From Bacteroidota bacterium (GTDB lineage: Bacteria; Bacteroidota; Bacteroidia; CAIKAF01), in assembly GCA_023432985.1 (NCBI GenBank), contig JAEZEQ010000032.1, forward strand, positions 1 through 5,711: DNA of 5,711 bases, in the 5' to 3' direction. This document shows, piece after piece, positions 1-5,711 of the stretch (its first letter is position 1; each line of letters opens with the position of its first letter). Made by a program: the position numbers and the translations under genes. A model generated the notes under the pieces. It saw only the letters and a program-made list of their open reading frames with translations. It searched no databases and was not told the origin of the DNA.

Positions 1-539
1 CTACTACTCCGCCACCCCCACCGCCACCGCCATCAGTACCCGAGGTTATCGAAATCGCAGAGAATGACGTGGAAATTGATACGGAATTGAATATCGACGT
101 GTCGAATATGGAAGATGAAGGTGTCGAAGGTGGAGTTATAGGTGGTACAGGTGAAGTGCCCGTACTCGACGAAGTTGTAGATTTCCTTGCCGTGGAAGAC
201 TATCCTGTTTACCCCGGTTGCGAAGGCATTAAAAATAATGAGGATCTGTTGACTTGTTTTAACCAACAAGTGAGTAAGTTTTTACAGAAAAATGTAAAAT
301 ACCCCGCTCGTGCCAAGGATATGGGTAAAGAAGGTGTGGTTTACGTGAAGTTTACTATTGGAAAAGATGGAGTAGTGAAGGACGTGGGGCTAGCGATACC
401 CGATCGTAAAATCGGATACGGACTCGAAGAAGAAGCTATGCGTGTAATCAATGGCCTGCCCAAAATGCAACCTGCAAAGCAACGTAATATGCCGACTGCA
501 GTAAGCTATCAGCTTCCCATTCAGTTCAGACTTCAATAA
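1..539 (+). CDS. Energy transducer TonB, C-terminal part (5' end outside window)
   Basis: TonB carries energy from the inner-membrane ExbB-ExbD motor across the periplasm to TonB-dependent outer-membrane receptors. The reading frame is open from base 3, giving 178 visible residues. These show a run of eight prolines (residues 3-10), a strongly acidic linker (about 14-50), the PVYPGCEG motif with Cys73, a second Cys85, and the TonB C-terminal domain from about residue 100 (YPARAKDMGKEG, then a VKFTIGKDG strand) to the end (LPIQFRLQ). The polyproline and acidic linker and the two cysteines are typical of Bacteroidota TonB proteins. A GTG at 69 falls inside the linker and is not the start, because the polyproline segment upstream is in the same frame. 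The N-terminal membrane anchor is not visible. A strong terminator follows 23 bases after the stop. The distal segment reads PKMQPA where many relatives have a PKWxPG-like sequence. The gene could belong to any of several tonB paralogues, so no symbol is given. Confidence 0.93.
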   Translation, partial: TTPPPPPPPPSVPEVIEIAENDVEIDTELNIDVSNMEDEGVEGGVIGGTGEVPVLDEVVDFLAVEDYPVYPGCEGIKNNEDLLTCFNQQVSKFLQKNVKYPARAKDMGKEGVVYVKFTIGKDGVVKDVGLAIPDRKIGYGLEEEAMRVINGLPKMQPAKQRNMPTAVSYQLPIQFRLQ

Positions 540-562
540 ATAGATTTAATAGAACACTATAT

Positions 563-591
563 AAAGCAGGCTATCTTAGTCTGCTTTTTTT
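563..591 (+). terminator. Rho-independent terminator of tonB, overlapping the end of the opposing gene
   Basis: A 10-bp stem is formed by AAAGCAGGCT (563-572) and AGTCTGCTTT (578-587), with one G-U pair and a 5-base loop (ATCTT). It is followed without a gap by a T run at 585-591. It lies just after the tonB stop at 537-539. The opposing pseudouridine synthase gene ends inside it: its TAA occupies 576-578, in the loop and the first base of the right arm, and its last codons form the right arm and T tract. Read on the minus strand, the same hairpin is followed only by a weak T-rich stretch (TTTATAT), so it may act in both directions but looks stronger for tonB. Confidence 0.85.
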
Positions 592-1265
592 GTGTCGCTA
601 AAATAGACCCACGGGGCATAATCCGGCATTGGGGCAAAAACTTCTATCGCTTCGCCGCTAATGGGATGTGTAAATGCAATTTTATAAGCATGCAATGCTA
701 TGGATTTGTCGGGAAGAGGCCTTTTATCGCCGTATTTTACATCACCTAAAATAGGGCAGCCTATATGTGCCAATAAGCAACGTATCTGATGATGACGGCC
801 TGTAAGCGGATTTATTTCCAATAAATAAAACCGATCGCTGGAACCAATAAGCTTATATTCTAATTCCGAAAATAAGGCATGCTTTTCTTCTTTATTAAAA
901 GCATAACTCTTGTTTTGTTTTTCATTTTTTCGGAGCCATGCCGAAATTTTTCCGCTCTTTTCCGGTGGTGCATTGCGCACTATGCAAACATAGGTTTTCT
1001 GTATTTCTTTTTTCTGAAACAGCGCATTCATGCGTTCCAGTCCCTTCGAGGTTTTGGCAAACATCACCAAACCCGTTACCGGGCGGTCAATACGGTGTAT
1101 TACGCCACAAAAAACATTGCCTGTCTTTTTGTATTTCGTTTTTAAAAAAGATTTTACATCCTCGGAAAGAGGCTTATCTCCGGTTTTATCACCCTGTACA
1201 ATCTCTCCCGTTTTTTTGGAAATAAAAATGAGGTGATTGTCCTCATATAATACCCGCTCCTGCAT
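576..1265 (-). CDS. RluA-family RNA pseudouridine synthase
   Basis: This enzyme should isomerise specific uridines in rRNA or tRNA to pseudouridine. The 229 residues match the catalytic domain alone, with no N-terminal S4 domain, as in short members such as RluA. The catalytic motif is HRIDRPVTG (57-65), with the catalytic aspartate at Asp60. It is followed by FAKTSKGL and by a KxY motif (Lys90-Tyr92). The second core motif is TGRHHQIR (155-162), followed by LAHIGCPILGD and YG; most relatives have RTHQIR here, so His158 replaces the usual Thr. The C-terminal LHA...HP.SGE...FAP block is also typical. The ATG at 1263-1265 directly follows the panB stop (TAA-ATG, no gap), so translation is probably coupled. 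A purine-rich GAGAAAGAGCAG lies upstream inside panB. The last codons overlap the tonB terminator. The target base cannot be read from the sequence; the HRxDRP sequence recalls TruC-like as well as RluA-like enzymes. Confidence 0.92.
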   Translation of the reverse strand: MQERVLYEDNHLIFISKKTGEIVQGDKTGDKPLSEDVKSFLKTKYKKTGNVFCGVIHRIDRPVTGLVMFAKTSKGLERMNALFQKKEIQKTYVCIVRNAPPEKSGKISAWLRKNEKQNKSYAFNKEEKHALFSELEYKLIGSSDRFYLLEINPLTGRHHQIRCLLAHIGCPILGDVKYGDKRPLPDKSIALHAYKIAFTHPISGEAIEVFAPMPDYAPWVYFSDTKKAD

Positions 1266-2084
1266 TTAATACTGCTCTTTCTCGTTTGGAAATGAAGAGC
1301 TTTTTACATCGCTGACATAGGAGCCAACTGCGTTTAAAATCTCATCGTATAAATTCAAATAACGGCGCAAAAAACGCGGATTAAACTCGTAGGTCATGCC
1401 CAGCATATCGTGTACTACCAATACCTGACCGTCAACTTCTCCTCCTGCGCCTATACCTATAACCGGTATGTCCAGCTCTTCGGCTACTTTTTGGGCCAAT
1501 TTGGCCGGAATTTTTTCAAGAACCAATGCAAAACAACCCACTTCTTGCAAGAGTTTGGCATCTTTTATCAATTGTTCGGCTTCTTTTTCTTCTTTGGCTC
1601 TGACTGTATATGTGCCGTATTTATAGATGCTTTGAGGCATTAAGCCCAAATGACCCATAACTGGAATTCCCGCCCCGACAATTCGGCTTACGCTTTCGGC
1701 AACATCTTCGCCACCTTCCAGCTTTACACCATGCGCACCCGTTTCTTTCATTATACGTATGGCCGAATTTAAGGCCTCTTTCGAGTTTCCCTGATAAGAT
1801 CCAAATGGCAAATCTACCACCACAAGCGAACGTTCTGCACCGCGTATTACACTCGATGCATGATATATCATCTGATCTAAGGTAATAGGCAAAGTGGTTT
1901 CATGACCGGCCATTACATTCGATGCCGAATCTCCCACCAACAAAATATCTATACCCGCCCGATCCAATATTCGAGCCATAGTGAAATCATAGGCTGTTAG
2001 CATGGCAATTTTCTCACCCGCTCTTTTCATCTCCTGCAATTTATGGGTAGTAACCCGCTTTATTTCTCCTGAAATGGCTGACAT
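1266..2084 (-). CDS. panB: 3-methyl-2-oxobutanoate hydroxymethyltransferase (ketopantoate hydroxymethyltransferase)
   Basis: PanB transfers a hydroxymethyl group from 5,10-methylene-tetrahydrofolate to alpha-ketoisovalerate, giving ketopantoate, the first committed step of pantothenate and CoA synthesis in the cytoplasm. The 272-residue length fits the family. Visible motifs in order are LTAYDF (29-34), VGDS with the metal-ligand Asp52, GHETTLPIT (60-68), VDLPFGSY with the second metal-ligand Asp91, VKLEGG with Lys121 and Glu123, GHLGLMPQS with His145, VLEKIP with the presumed catalytic base Glu190, and PVIGIGAG (207-214). These roles are assigned by matching motifs with E. coli PanB (Asp45, Asp84, Lys112, Glu114, His136, Glu181). 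The ATG at 2082-2084 is preceded by an A/G-rich leader and a TACCTTTG promoter box 17 bases upstream. It is the first gene of a pair with the pseudouridine synthase. No panC or panD is present in the window. All key residues are intact. Confidence 0.97.
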   Translation of the reverse strand: MSAISGEIKRVTTHKLQEMKRAGEKIAMLTAYDFTMARILDRAGIDILLVGDSASNVMAGHETTLPITLDQMIYHASSVIRGAERSLVVVDLPFGSYQGNSKEALNSAIRIMKETGAHGVKLEGGEDVAESVSRIVGAGIPVMGHLGLMPQSIYKYGTYTVRAKEEKEAEQLIKDAKLLQEVGCFALVLEKIPAKLAQKVAEELDIPVIGIGAGGEVDGQVLVVHDMLGMTYEFNPRFLRRYLNLYDEILNAVGSYVSDVKSSSFPNEKEQY

Positions 2085-2101
2085 GCTTTCTTATTTTTCC
2101 A

Positions 2102-2109
2102 CAAAGGTA
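2102..2109 (-). promoter_or_regulatory. Probable panB promoter -7 box (TACCTTTG)
   Basis: Read on the minus strand, the bases are TACCTTTG, a perfect match to the Bacteroidota -7 consensus TAnnTTTG. The box ends 17 bases before the panB ATG, predicting a short leader of about 10-12 bases. No clear TTG -33 element is present; only a TTTT lies at about the right distance, at 2133-2136. The box is inferred from consensus and position. Confidence 0.55.
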
Positions 2110-2123
2110 TGAATATGTTTATT

Positions 2124-2131
2124 TACATTTG
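2124..2131 (+). promoter_or_regulatory. Candidate upstream -7 box for the lipoprotein gene (TACATTTG)
   Basis: This is a perfect TAnnTTTG match that forms the left arm of a palindrome (2124-2140). Transcription would begin near 2136, giving a leader of about 20 bases for the lipoprotein gene at 2156. No TTG lies at the usual -33 distance upstream, so strength is uncertain. Confidence 0.4.
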
Positions 2132-2140
2132 TAAAATGTA
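2124..2140. promoter_or_regulatory. Palindrome in the divergent intergenic region (possible operator)
   Basis: TACATTT-GTA-AAATGTA is a perfect inverted repeat with 7-bp arms and a 3-bp spacer. It lies between the divergently transcribed panB operon and the lipoprotein gene and overlaps a TAnnTTTG promoter box. Its size suits a dimeric helix-turn-helix regulator, but no regulator gene is nearby. Because the arms are AT-rich, a chance occurrence is possible. Confidence 0.3.
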
Positions 2141-2143
2141 TTC

Positions 2144-2151
2144 TATATTTG
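2144..2151 (+). promoter_or_regulatory. Candidate proximal -7 box for the lipoprotein gene (TATATTTG)
   Basis: This is a perfect TAnnTTTG match only four bases before the ATG at 2156. If it is used, the transcript would start at or next to the start codon and be leaderless or nearly so. No convincing TTG -33 element is seen; a TTT lies at 2118-2120. Confidence 0.35.
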
Positions 2152-2155
2152 TAAA

Positions 2156-3163
2156 ATGATTAAGAGACTTTTGAACCTTAGCCTGGGCCTTTTGGCTTTC
2201 ACGGCTTTTTTGCCTTCTTGCAGCACCGATGTGGATGTGGCCGGTAATTATAAGGAAACTACAGTAATCTACGGTTTGCTGAATCAATATGATACCGTAC
2301 AATATGTGCGTATTCAAAAAGCTTTCTTGGTGAATGATAATGTGCTCGATTATACCAAAGTCCCCGATTCTATTTATTATAAACCGGAAGATTTATCTGT
2401 CGTTCTCGAAAAACTGAACCCGGCTTCGAATACCATAGAGCAGACCATAAATATGAGTCACACGCTTATGCCTAAAGATAGCGGAATGTTTGCATCGGGA
2501 AATTTGATTATTTATAAAACGAATGCAGCACTAGATTCCAGTAAATTATACCGCCTTAAAATTACCAATCTTAAATCGGGGAAGGTAACAACGGCTTCTA
2601 CCCGTTTGGTTTCCGGTTTGCAAATTAAAAATCCCAATGCATTTACGACGGTGACGGTAAACCTGAATCCGATAAGTAAAAACGGATTCGACCTGAAATG
2701 GAAACCGGCTCTAAATGGAGTTCTGTATCAGGTGGAGGTGAAGTTTACGTGGACTGAAATCGATGTGGTGCAAAGCACTTCTAAACCCGATTCTATATTG
2801 TGGACTTTCTCACCCATTGAAAGAAAAACTACGGCCGATATTACGTATAATCTGCCTCATAACGAATTCTTTATTTTCTTGAGAGATAACCTGGAAGCCA
2901 AGCCGAATGTACAGCGTAAAATCGGAAAGATTTCTTTTAAAATCTATGCCGGAACGGAGGAATTGAATCAATATATTCAAATCAATAAACCCAGTACCGG
3001 AATTATTCAGGAAAAACCTTTGTATACCAATGTGGAGAATGGATTGGGTATTTTTAGTGCAAGGGCTTCTTTCGAAAGAAATAACTTAGATCTTACTAAA
3101 TCGCCCACTCGAGACACCTTGCGTCTGGGTCAATATACCGGACATCTGGGCTTTATCGAATAG
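2156..3163 (+). CDS. Uncharacterised lipoprotein, DUF4249-like
   Basis: The function is not known. The 335-residue protein begins with a lipoprotein signal peptide: basic MIKR, a hydrophobic stretch, then the lipobox LPSC with Cys22 as the acylated residue and only cysteine. Residues after Cys22 (STDVDV) are mildly acidic, which may favour surface export in Bacteroidota, but this is weak. The body looks beta-rich. It shows a VIYGLLNQYDTVQYVRIQKAF segment (in pieces: VIYGLL at 38-42 and VRIQKAF at 51-57), DLSVVLEKL (79-87), LYRLKI (131-136), TASTRLV (146-152) and a C-terminal NVENGLGIFSARAS (292-305). This order, especially the late N-x-E-N-G-L-G-x-F motif, resembles the DUF4249 group of Bacteroidota lipoproteins. 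That assignment is from memory of the family pattern. No SusC/SusD pair adjoins it, so a role in nutrient uptake is not supported here. The start has no Shine-Dalgarno sequence, but the signal peptide begins directly at this ATG. It converges on mutS, leaving 27 bases between the stop codons. Confidence 0.88.
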   Translation: MIKRLLNLSLGLLAFTAFLPSCSTDVDVAGNYKETTVIYGLLNQYDTVQYVRIQKAFLVNDNVLDYTKVPDSIYYKPEDLSVVLEKLNPASNTIEQTINMSHTLMPKDSGMFASGNLIIYKTNAALDSSKLYRLKITNLKSGKVTTASTRLVSGLQIKNPNAFTTVTVNLNPISKNGFDLKWKPALNGVLYQVEVKFTWTEIDVVQSTSKPDSILWTFSPIERKTTADITYNLPHNEFFIFLRDNLEAKPNVQRKIGKISFKIYAGTEELNQYIQINKPSTGIIQEKPLYTNVENGLGIFSARASFERNNLDLTKSPTRDTLRLGQYTGHLGFIE

Positions 3164-3190
3164 CTTAGGGTCTCGGTAAATCCGCTTTTT

Positions 3191-5711
3191 TTAATCGAGT
3201 CCGGCCGCTTTTTTGATTTCGTTTAATTTCATTAAAGCCTCAACCGGAGTCAGCGTGTTGATGTCTATATAGGTCAACTGTTCTCTTATATTTTCCAGTA
3301 CAGGATCGTTCAACTGAAAAAAGGATAATTGGAGTCCGTCTTCTTTGCCCTGTGGCAACACAGAAATAGACTCTCCATGTGCCCTTTTCTTTTCCAGTTC
3401 GCTCAACATCAAACGGGCACGTTTCAATACAATCGCAGGCATACCGGCCATTTCGGCTACATGTATCCCAAAGCTGTGCTCGCTGCCACCGGCTTCCAGC
3501 TTTCGAAGAAAAATAATCTTATTTGCTGTTTCCTGAATCGATACATGGAAATTTTTTATCCGCTCGAAACTTTGTGCCATTTCATTCAGTTCGTGATAAT
3601 GGGTTGCAAATAAGGTTTTGGGTTTGTACTGCGGATGCTCGTGCAAATACTCGGCTATGGCCCAAGCTATTGAAATGCCGTCATAGGTGCTGGTTCCGCG
3701 CCCGATTTCGTCGAGCAAGATTAAGCTGCGCTCACTGATATTGTTTAATATTCCTGCTGTTTCATTCATTTCTACCATAAAGGTACTTTCTCCGGCTGCC
3801 ATATTATCATTGGCTCCCACACGGGTAAAAATCTTATCTACCCATCCGATTTCTGCCGCTTCTGCCGGAACGTAAGAGCCCATTTGTGCCATGATTACAA
3901 TGAGGGCGGTCTGGCGTAATATGGCCGATTTACCGCTCATATTCGGACCGGTAATCATGATAATCTGCTGCTTTTTATCGTCGAGGTAAATGGAATTGGG
4001 AATATAATTTTCTCCTTCTCCCAATCTGCTTTCTATAATCGGATGACGTCCCTCTGTAATCTGAATCTCCAGTCCGTCATGTACCAAGGGCTTACTATAA
4101 TCTTTATCTATAGCTGTTTTCGCAAATGAAAGCAGACAGTCGATTTCACCTATTTGTGCGGCATTGAGCTGAAAAGCCGGTATATATTCTTGCATGGCGC
4201 GCACCAATTGCTGAAATAACTGCACTTCCAGGGCCTGAATTTTTTCTTCTGCTCCTAAAATCTTCTCTTCATATTCTTTGAGTTCGGGCGTAATATATCG
4301 CTCGGCATTTACCAAGGTCTGTTTCCGAATCCAGTTCTCAGGCACTTTATCTTTATGCGCATGGGTCACTTCTATATAGTATCCAAAAACATTATTAAAT
4401 GCGATTTTGAGCGAAGTAATTCCTGTTTTTTCTATTTCTCTTTGCTGCATTTGCAACAAATATCCCTTTCCTGCACCCGAAATTTCTCTTAATGCATCCA
4501 AATCTGCATGCACGCCCTCTTTTATTATGCCACCTTTGGACACAAGTGCCGGAGCATTGGGATCTATAGTGCGCTCCAGCTCCTGCAATGCAGCGACACA
4601 TGGATTTATGCGATCCGAAAGGCGATGTAAGCCTACATTTTTTATTTGTGAGGTAAGCTGTTTTATTTTTGCTATGGATTCCAATGAACGTTTCATTTGC
4701 ACCAATTCGCGCGGAGAAATTCGCTCTGTGGCAATCTTGGCCGAAAGTCGCTCCGGGTCTCCGATTAAAGGCAATAATTCGCTTAATGTATCCCGTAAAT
4801 CAACTTCCTGAATCAGAAATTCTACCGCATCTAATTTCTGCTGTATGCGTTCTTTATCCCTATAGGGCATCACGATGCGCCGCCTTAATAAACGAGCACC
4901 GGGCGGTGTGAGGGTCTGATTGAGCACCGAAAATAAGGTGGCCTGATTGTCGTGGGCATGCTGTACCAATTCTAAATTGCGAATGGTAAATGGATCCATC
5001 CATACATATTCCTCCCGATCTATGCGACTTATAGCACGTATATGCGCCGGTTTTTCGTGTCGGGTTTCTTTTAGATAATGCAAGATAACTCCGGCCGAAA
5101 TAATGGCATTTTCCATGCCTTCCAATCCGAATCCTTTTAGCTTTGCGGTTTGAAATTGGGCAATTAATGCGTCGTAATTGAATTCATATTCAAATATCCA
5201 GGGCTCAAGTGCAAATGTATAGAAGCGTTCTTCCAGTTCGAATTCTTTTTTGATGCTCGACCCTTTGCAATAGATTACTTCCGAAGGCTGAAAATTCAGA
5301 AGCAGCTTTTGTGCATAGGCTTTATCGCCTTCTCCGCTTAAAAACTCGCCCGTAGATACATCTAAAAACGCGATTCCATATGCCGATTTTCCGTCGTGAT
5401 GCAAGGCACATAACCAGTTGTTCGACTGATGATCGAGCACATTATCGCTAAATGCTACACCCGGGGTAACGAGCTCGGTTACGTCACGTTTTACTATTGT
5501 TTTTGTGGTTTTGGGATCCTCCATCTGCTCGCAAATAGCAACTCTGAATCCGGCTCGAACCAACTTGGGTAAATAAGTCTCCAACGAATGATAAGGGAAT
5601 CCGGCCAATTCTATTTCGGAGGCCGAACCATTGGCGCGGCGGGTGAGGGTAATACCCAATACCTTATGTGCACGCACGGCATCCTCTCCAAAGGTTTCAT
5701 AAAAATCGCCC
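3191..5711 (-). CDS. mutS: DNA mismatch repair protein MutS, 5' end cut by the window
   Basis: MutS detects base mismatches and small loops in new DNA and, with ATP, recruits MutL to start repair. There are 839 visible codons; matching to E. coli suggests about 33 missing, giving roughly 870 in total, normal for MutS1. The first visible residues read GDFYETFGEDA, which includes the mismatch-reading Phe-x-Glu (codons 5702-5704 and 5696-5698). The GTG at 5675-5677 is therefore internal and encodes Val. Further motifs in visible numbering are the lever region MDPFTIRNLEL, then FGYYIEV, Walker A GPNMSGKS (588-595, codons 3926-3949), the VGANDN and STFMVEMNETA segments, Walker B LILLDEIGRGTSTYDG with Asp667-Glu668, and FATHYHELNEM. 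Near the end, QLSFF (794-798, codons 3317-3331) matches the sliding-clamp-binding motif known in MutS. Every catalytic motif is intact. Its own promoter lies outside the window. No convincing terminator is seen in the 27-base gap to the converging lipoprotein gene. Confidence 0.98.
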   Translation of the reverse strand, partial: GDFYETFGEDAVRAHKVLGITLTRRANGSASEIELAGFPYHSLETYLPKLVRAGFRVAICEQMEDPKTTKTIVKRDVTELVTPGVAFSDNVLDHQSNNWLCALHHDGKSAYGIAFLDVSTGEFLSGEGDKAYAQKLLLNFQPSEVIYCKGSSIKKEFELEERFYTFALEPWIFEYEFNYDALIAQFQTAKLKGFGLEGMENAIISAGVILHYLKETRHEKPAHIRAISRIDREEYVWMDPFTIRNLELVQHAHDNQATLFSVLNQTLTPPGARLLRRRIVMPYRDKERIQQKLDAVEFLIQEVDLRDTLSELLPLIGDPERLSAKIATERISPRELVQMKRSLESIAKIKQLTSQIKNVGLHRLSDRINPCVAALQELERTIDPNAPALVSKGGIIKEGVHADLDALREISGAGKGYLLQMQQREIEKTGITSLKIAFNNVFGYYIEVTHAHKDKVPENWIRKQTLVNAERYITPELKEYEEKILGAEEKIQALEVQLFQQLVRAMQEYIPAFQLNAAQIGEIDCLLSFAKTAIDKDYSKPLVHDGLEIQITEGRHPIIESRLGEGENYIPNSIYLDDKKQQIIMITGPNMSGKSAILRQTALIVIMAQMGSYVPAEAAEIGWVDKIFTRVGANDNMAAGESTFMVEMNETAGILNNISERSLILLDEIGRGTSTYDGISIAWAIAEYLHEHPQYKPKTLFATHYHELNEMAQSFERIKNFHVSIQETANKIIFLRKLEAGGSEHSFGIHVAEMAGMPAIVLKRARLMLSELEKKRAHGESISVLPQGKEDGLQLSFFQLNDPVLENIREQLTYIDINTLTPVEALMKLNEIKKAAGLD

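Larger units (their letters stand above)
2124..2158 (+). repeat. Tandem 15-bp repeat carrying promoter box plus ATG
   Basis: TACATTTGTAAAATG (2124-2138) recurs as TATATTTGTAAAATG (2144-2158), 14 of 15 bases identical, with starts exactly 20 bases apart. Each copy holds a TAnnTTTG box, four bases (TAAA) and an ATG. The second ATG is the lipoprotein start. The first opens a 7-codon frame whose TGA (2157-2159) overlaps that start. Confidence 0.75.

Noticed and set aside
1..32. GC-rich CCN repeat at the window start as a tandem DNA repeat
   Set aside because: It is explained by eight proline codons of the TonB linker (CCG, CCA and CCC used in mixture).
33..269. A minus-strand 78-residue frame opposite tonB
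   Set aside because: It lies antisense to a clearly conserved TonB region and has no recognisable features.
69..539. A GTG-started 156-residue protein as the complete first gene
   Set aside because: The same frame is open upstream and encodes the eight-proline linker typical of TonB, so the GTG is an internal Val codon and the gene is cut by the window edge.
879..1236. Three plus-strand open frames inside the pseudouridine synthase gene
   Set aside because: They lie antisense to a gene with intact catalytic motifs and show no recognisable domain or start signal; they are shadows.
3138..3204. Inverted repeat CCGGAC (3138-3143) and GTCCGG (3199-3204) as a terminator or regulatory stem
   Set aside because: The arms are only 6 bp, separated by 55 bases, and lie inside the two coding ends; this is likely chance.
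3329..4911. Several open frames on the plus strand, and one on the minus strand at 4395-4601, within mutS
   Set aside because: All overlap the conserved MutS reading frame, and their translations are rich in Cys, His and Arg as expected from out-of-frame reading.
3191..5677. mutS beginning at the GTG at 5675-5677
   Set aside because: The frame continues to the window edge and encodes GDFYETFGEDA, the conserved mismatch-binding segment; the real start is outside the window.
1..5711. A hidden defence system, mobile element, CRISPR array or biosynthetic cluster
   Set aside because: All coding space is accounted for by housekeeping or envelope genes, gaps are short, and no transposase, integrase, direct-repeat array, tRNA or attachment-site pattern is visible.

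Overview
The window looks like ordinary chromosomal DNA from a member of the Bacteroidota. The evidence is a TonB protein with a polyproline and acidic linker and a PVYPGCEG motif, a SpII lipoprotein resembling the DUF4249 group, MutS and PanB sequences of Bacteroidota flavour, starts without clear Shine-Dalgarno sequences, and -7 boxes of the TAnnTTTG type in the one divergent intergenic region. The order within the phylum (a Flavobacteriales-like lineage is possible) cannot be fixed from this sequence alone.

Layout: (1) 1-539, plus strand, the C-terminal part of a TonB energy transducer whose start lies upstream of the window. (2) 563-591, an intrinsic terminator that also contains the stop codon of the opposing gene. 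(3) 576-2084, minus strand, a two-gene operon: panB (ketopantoate hydroxymethyltransferase) followed with no gap by an RluA-family RNA pseudouridine synthase. (4) 2085-2155, a 71-bp divergent control region with three perfect TAnnTTTG boxes, a 7+7-bp palindrome and a 15-bp tandem duplication. (5) 2156-3163, plus strand, an uncharacterised lipoprotein. (6) 3191-5711, minus strand, mutS, complete at its 3' end and cut at its 5' end just after the mismatch-reading Phe-x-Glu motif comes into view.

The genes serve unrelated housekeeping or envelope roles: outer-membrane transport energisation, RNA modification, pantothenate/CoA synthesis, a probable envelope lipoprotein and mismatch repair. Coding density is very high and no stretch over 100 bases lacks a gene. 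I see no mobile element, CRISPR array, tRNA, rRNA, defence locus or unknown multi-gene system. The parts most worth a second look are the compact divergent control region at 2085-2158 and the convergent terminator that overlaps a coding end.
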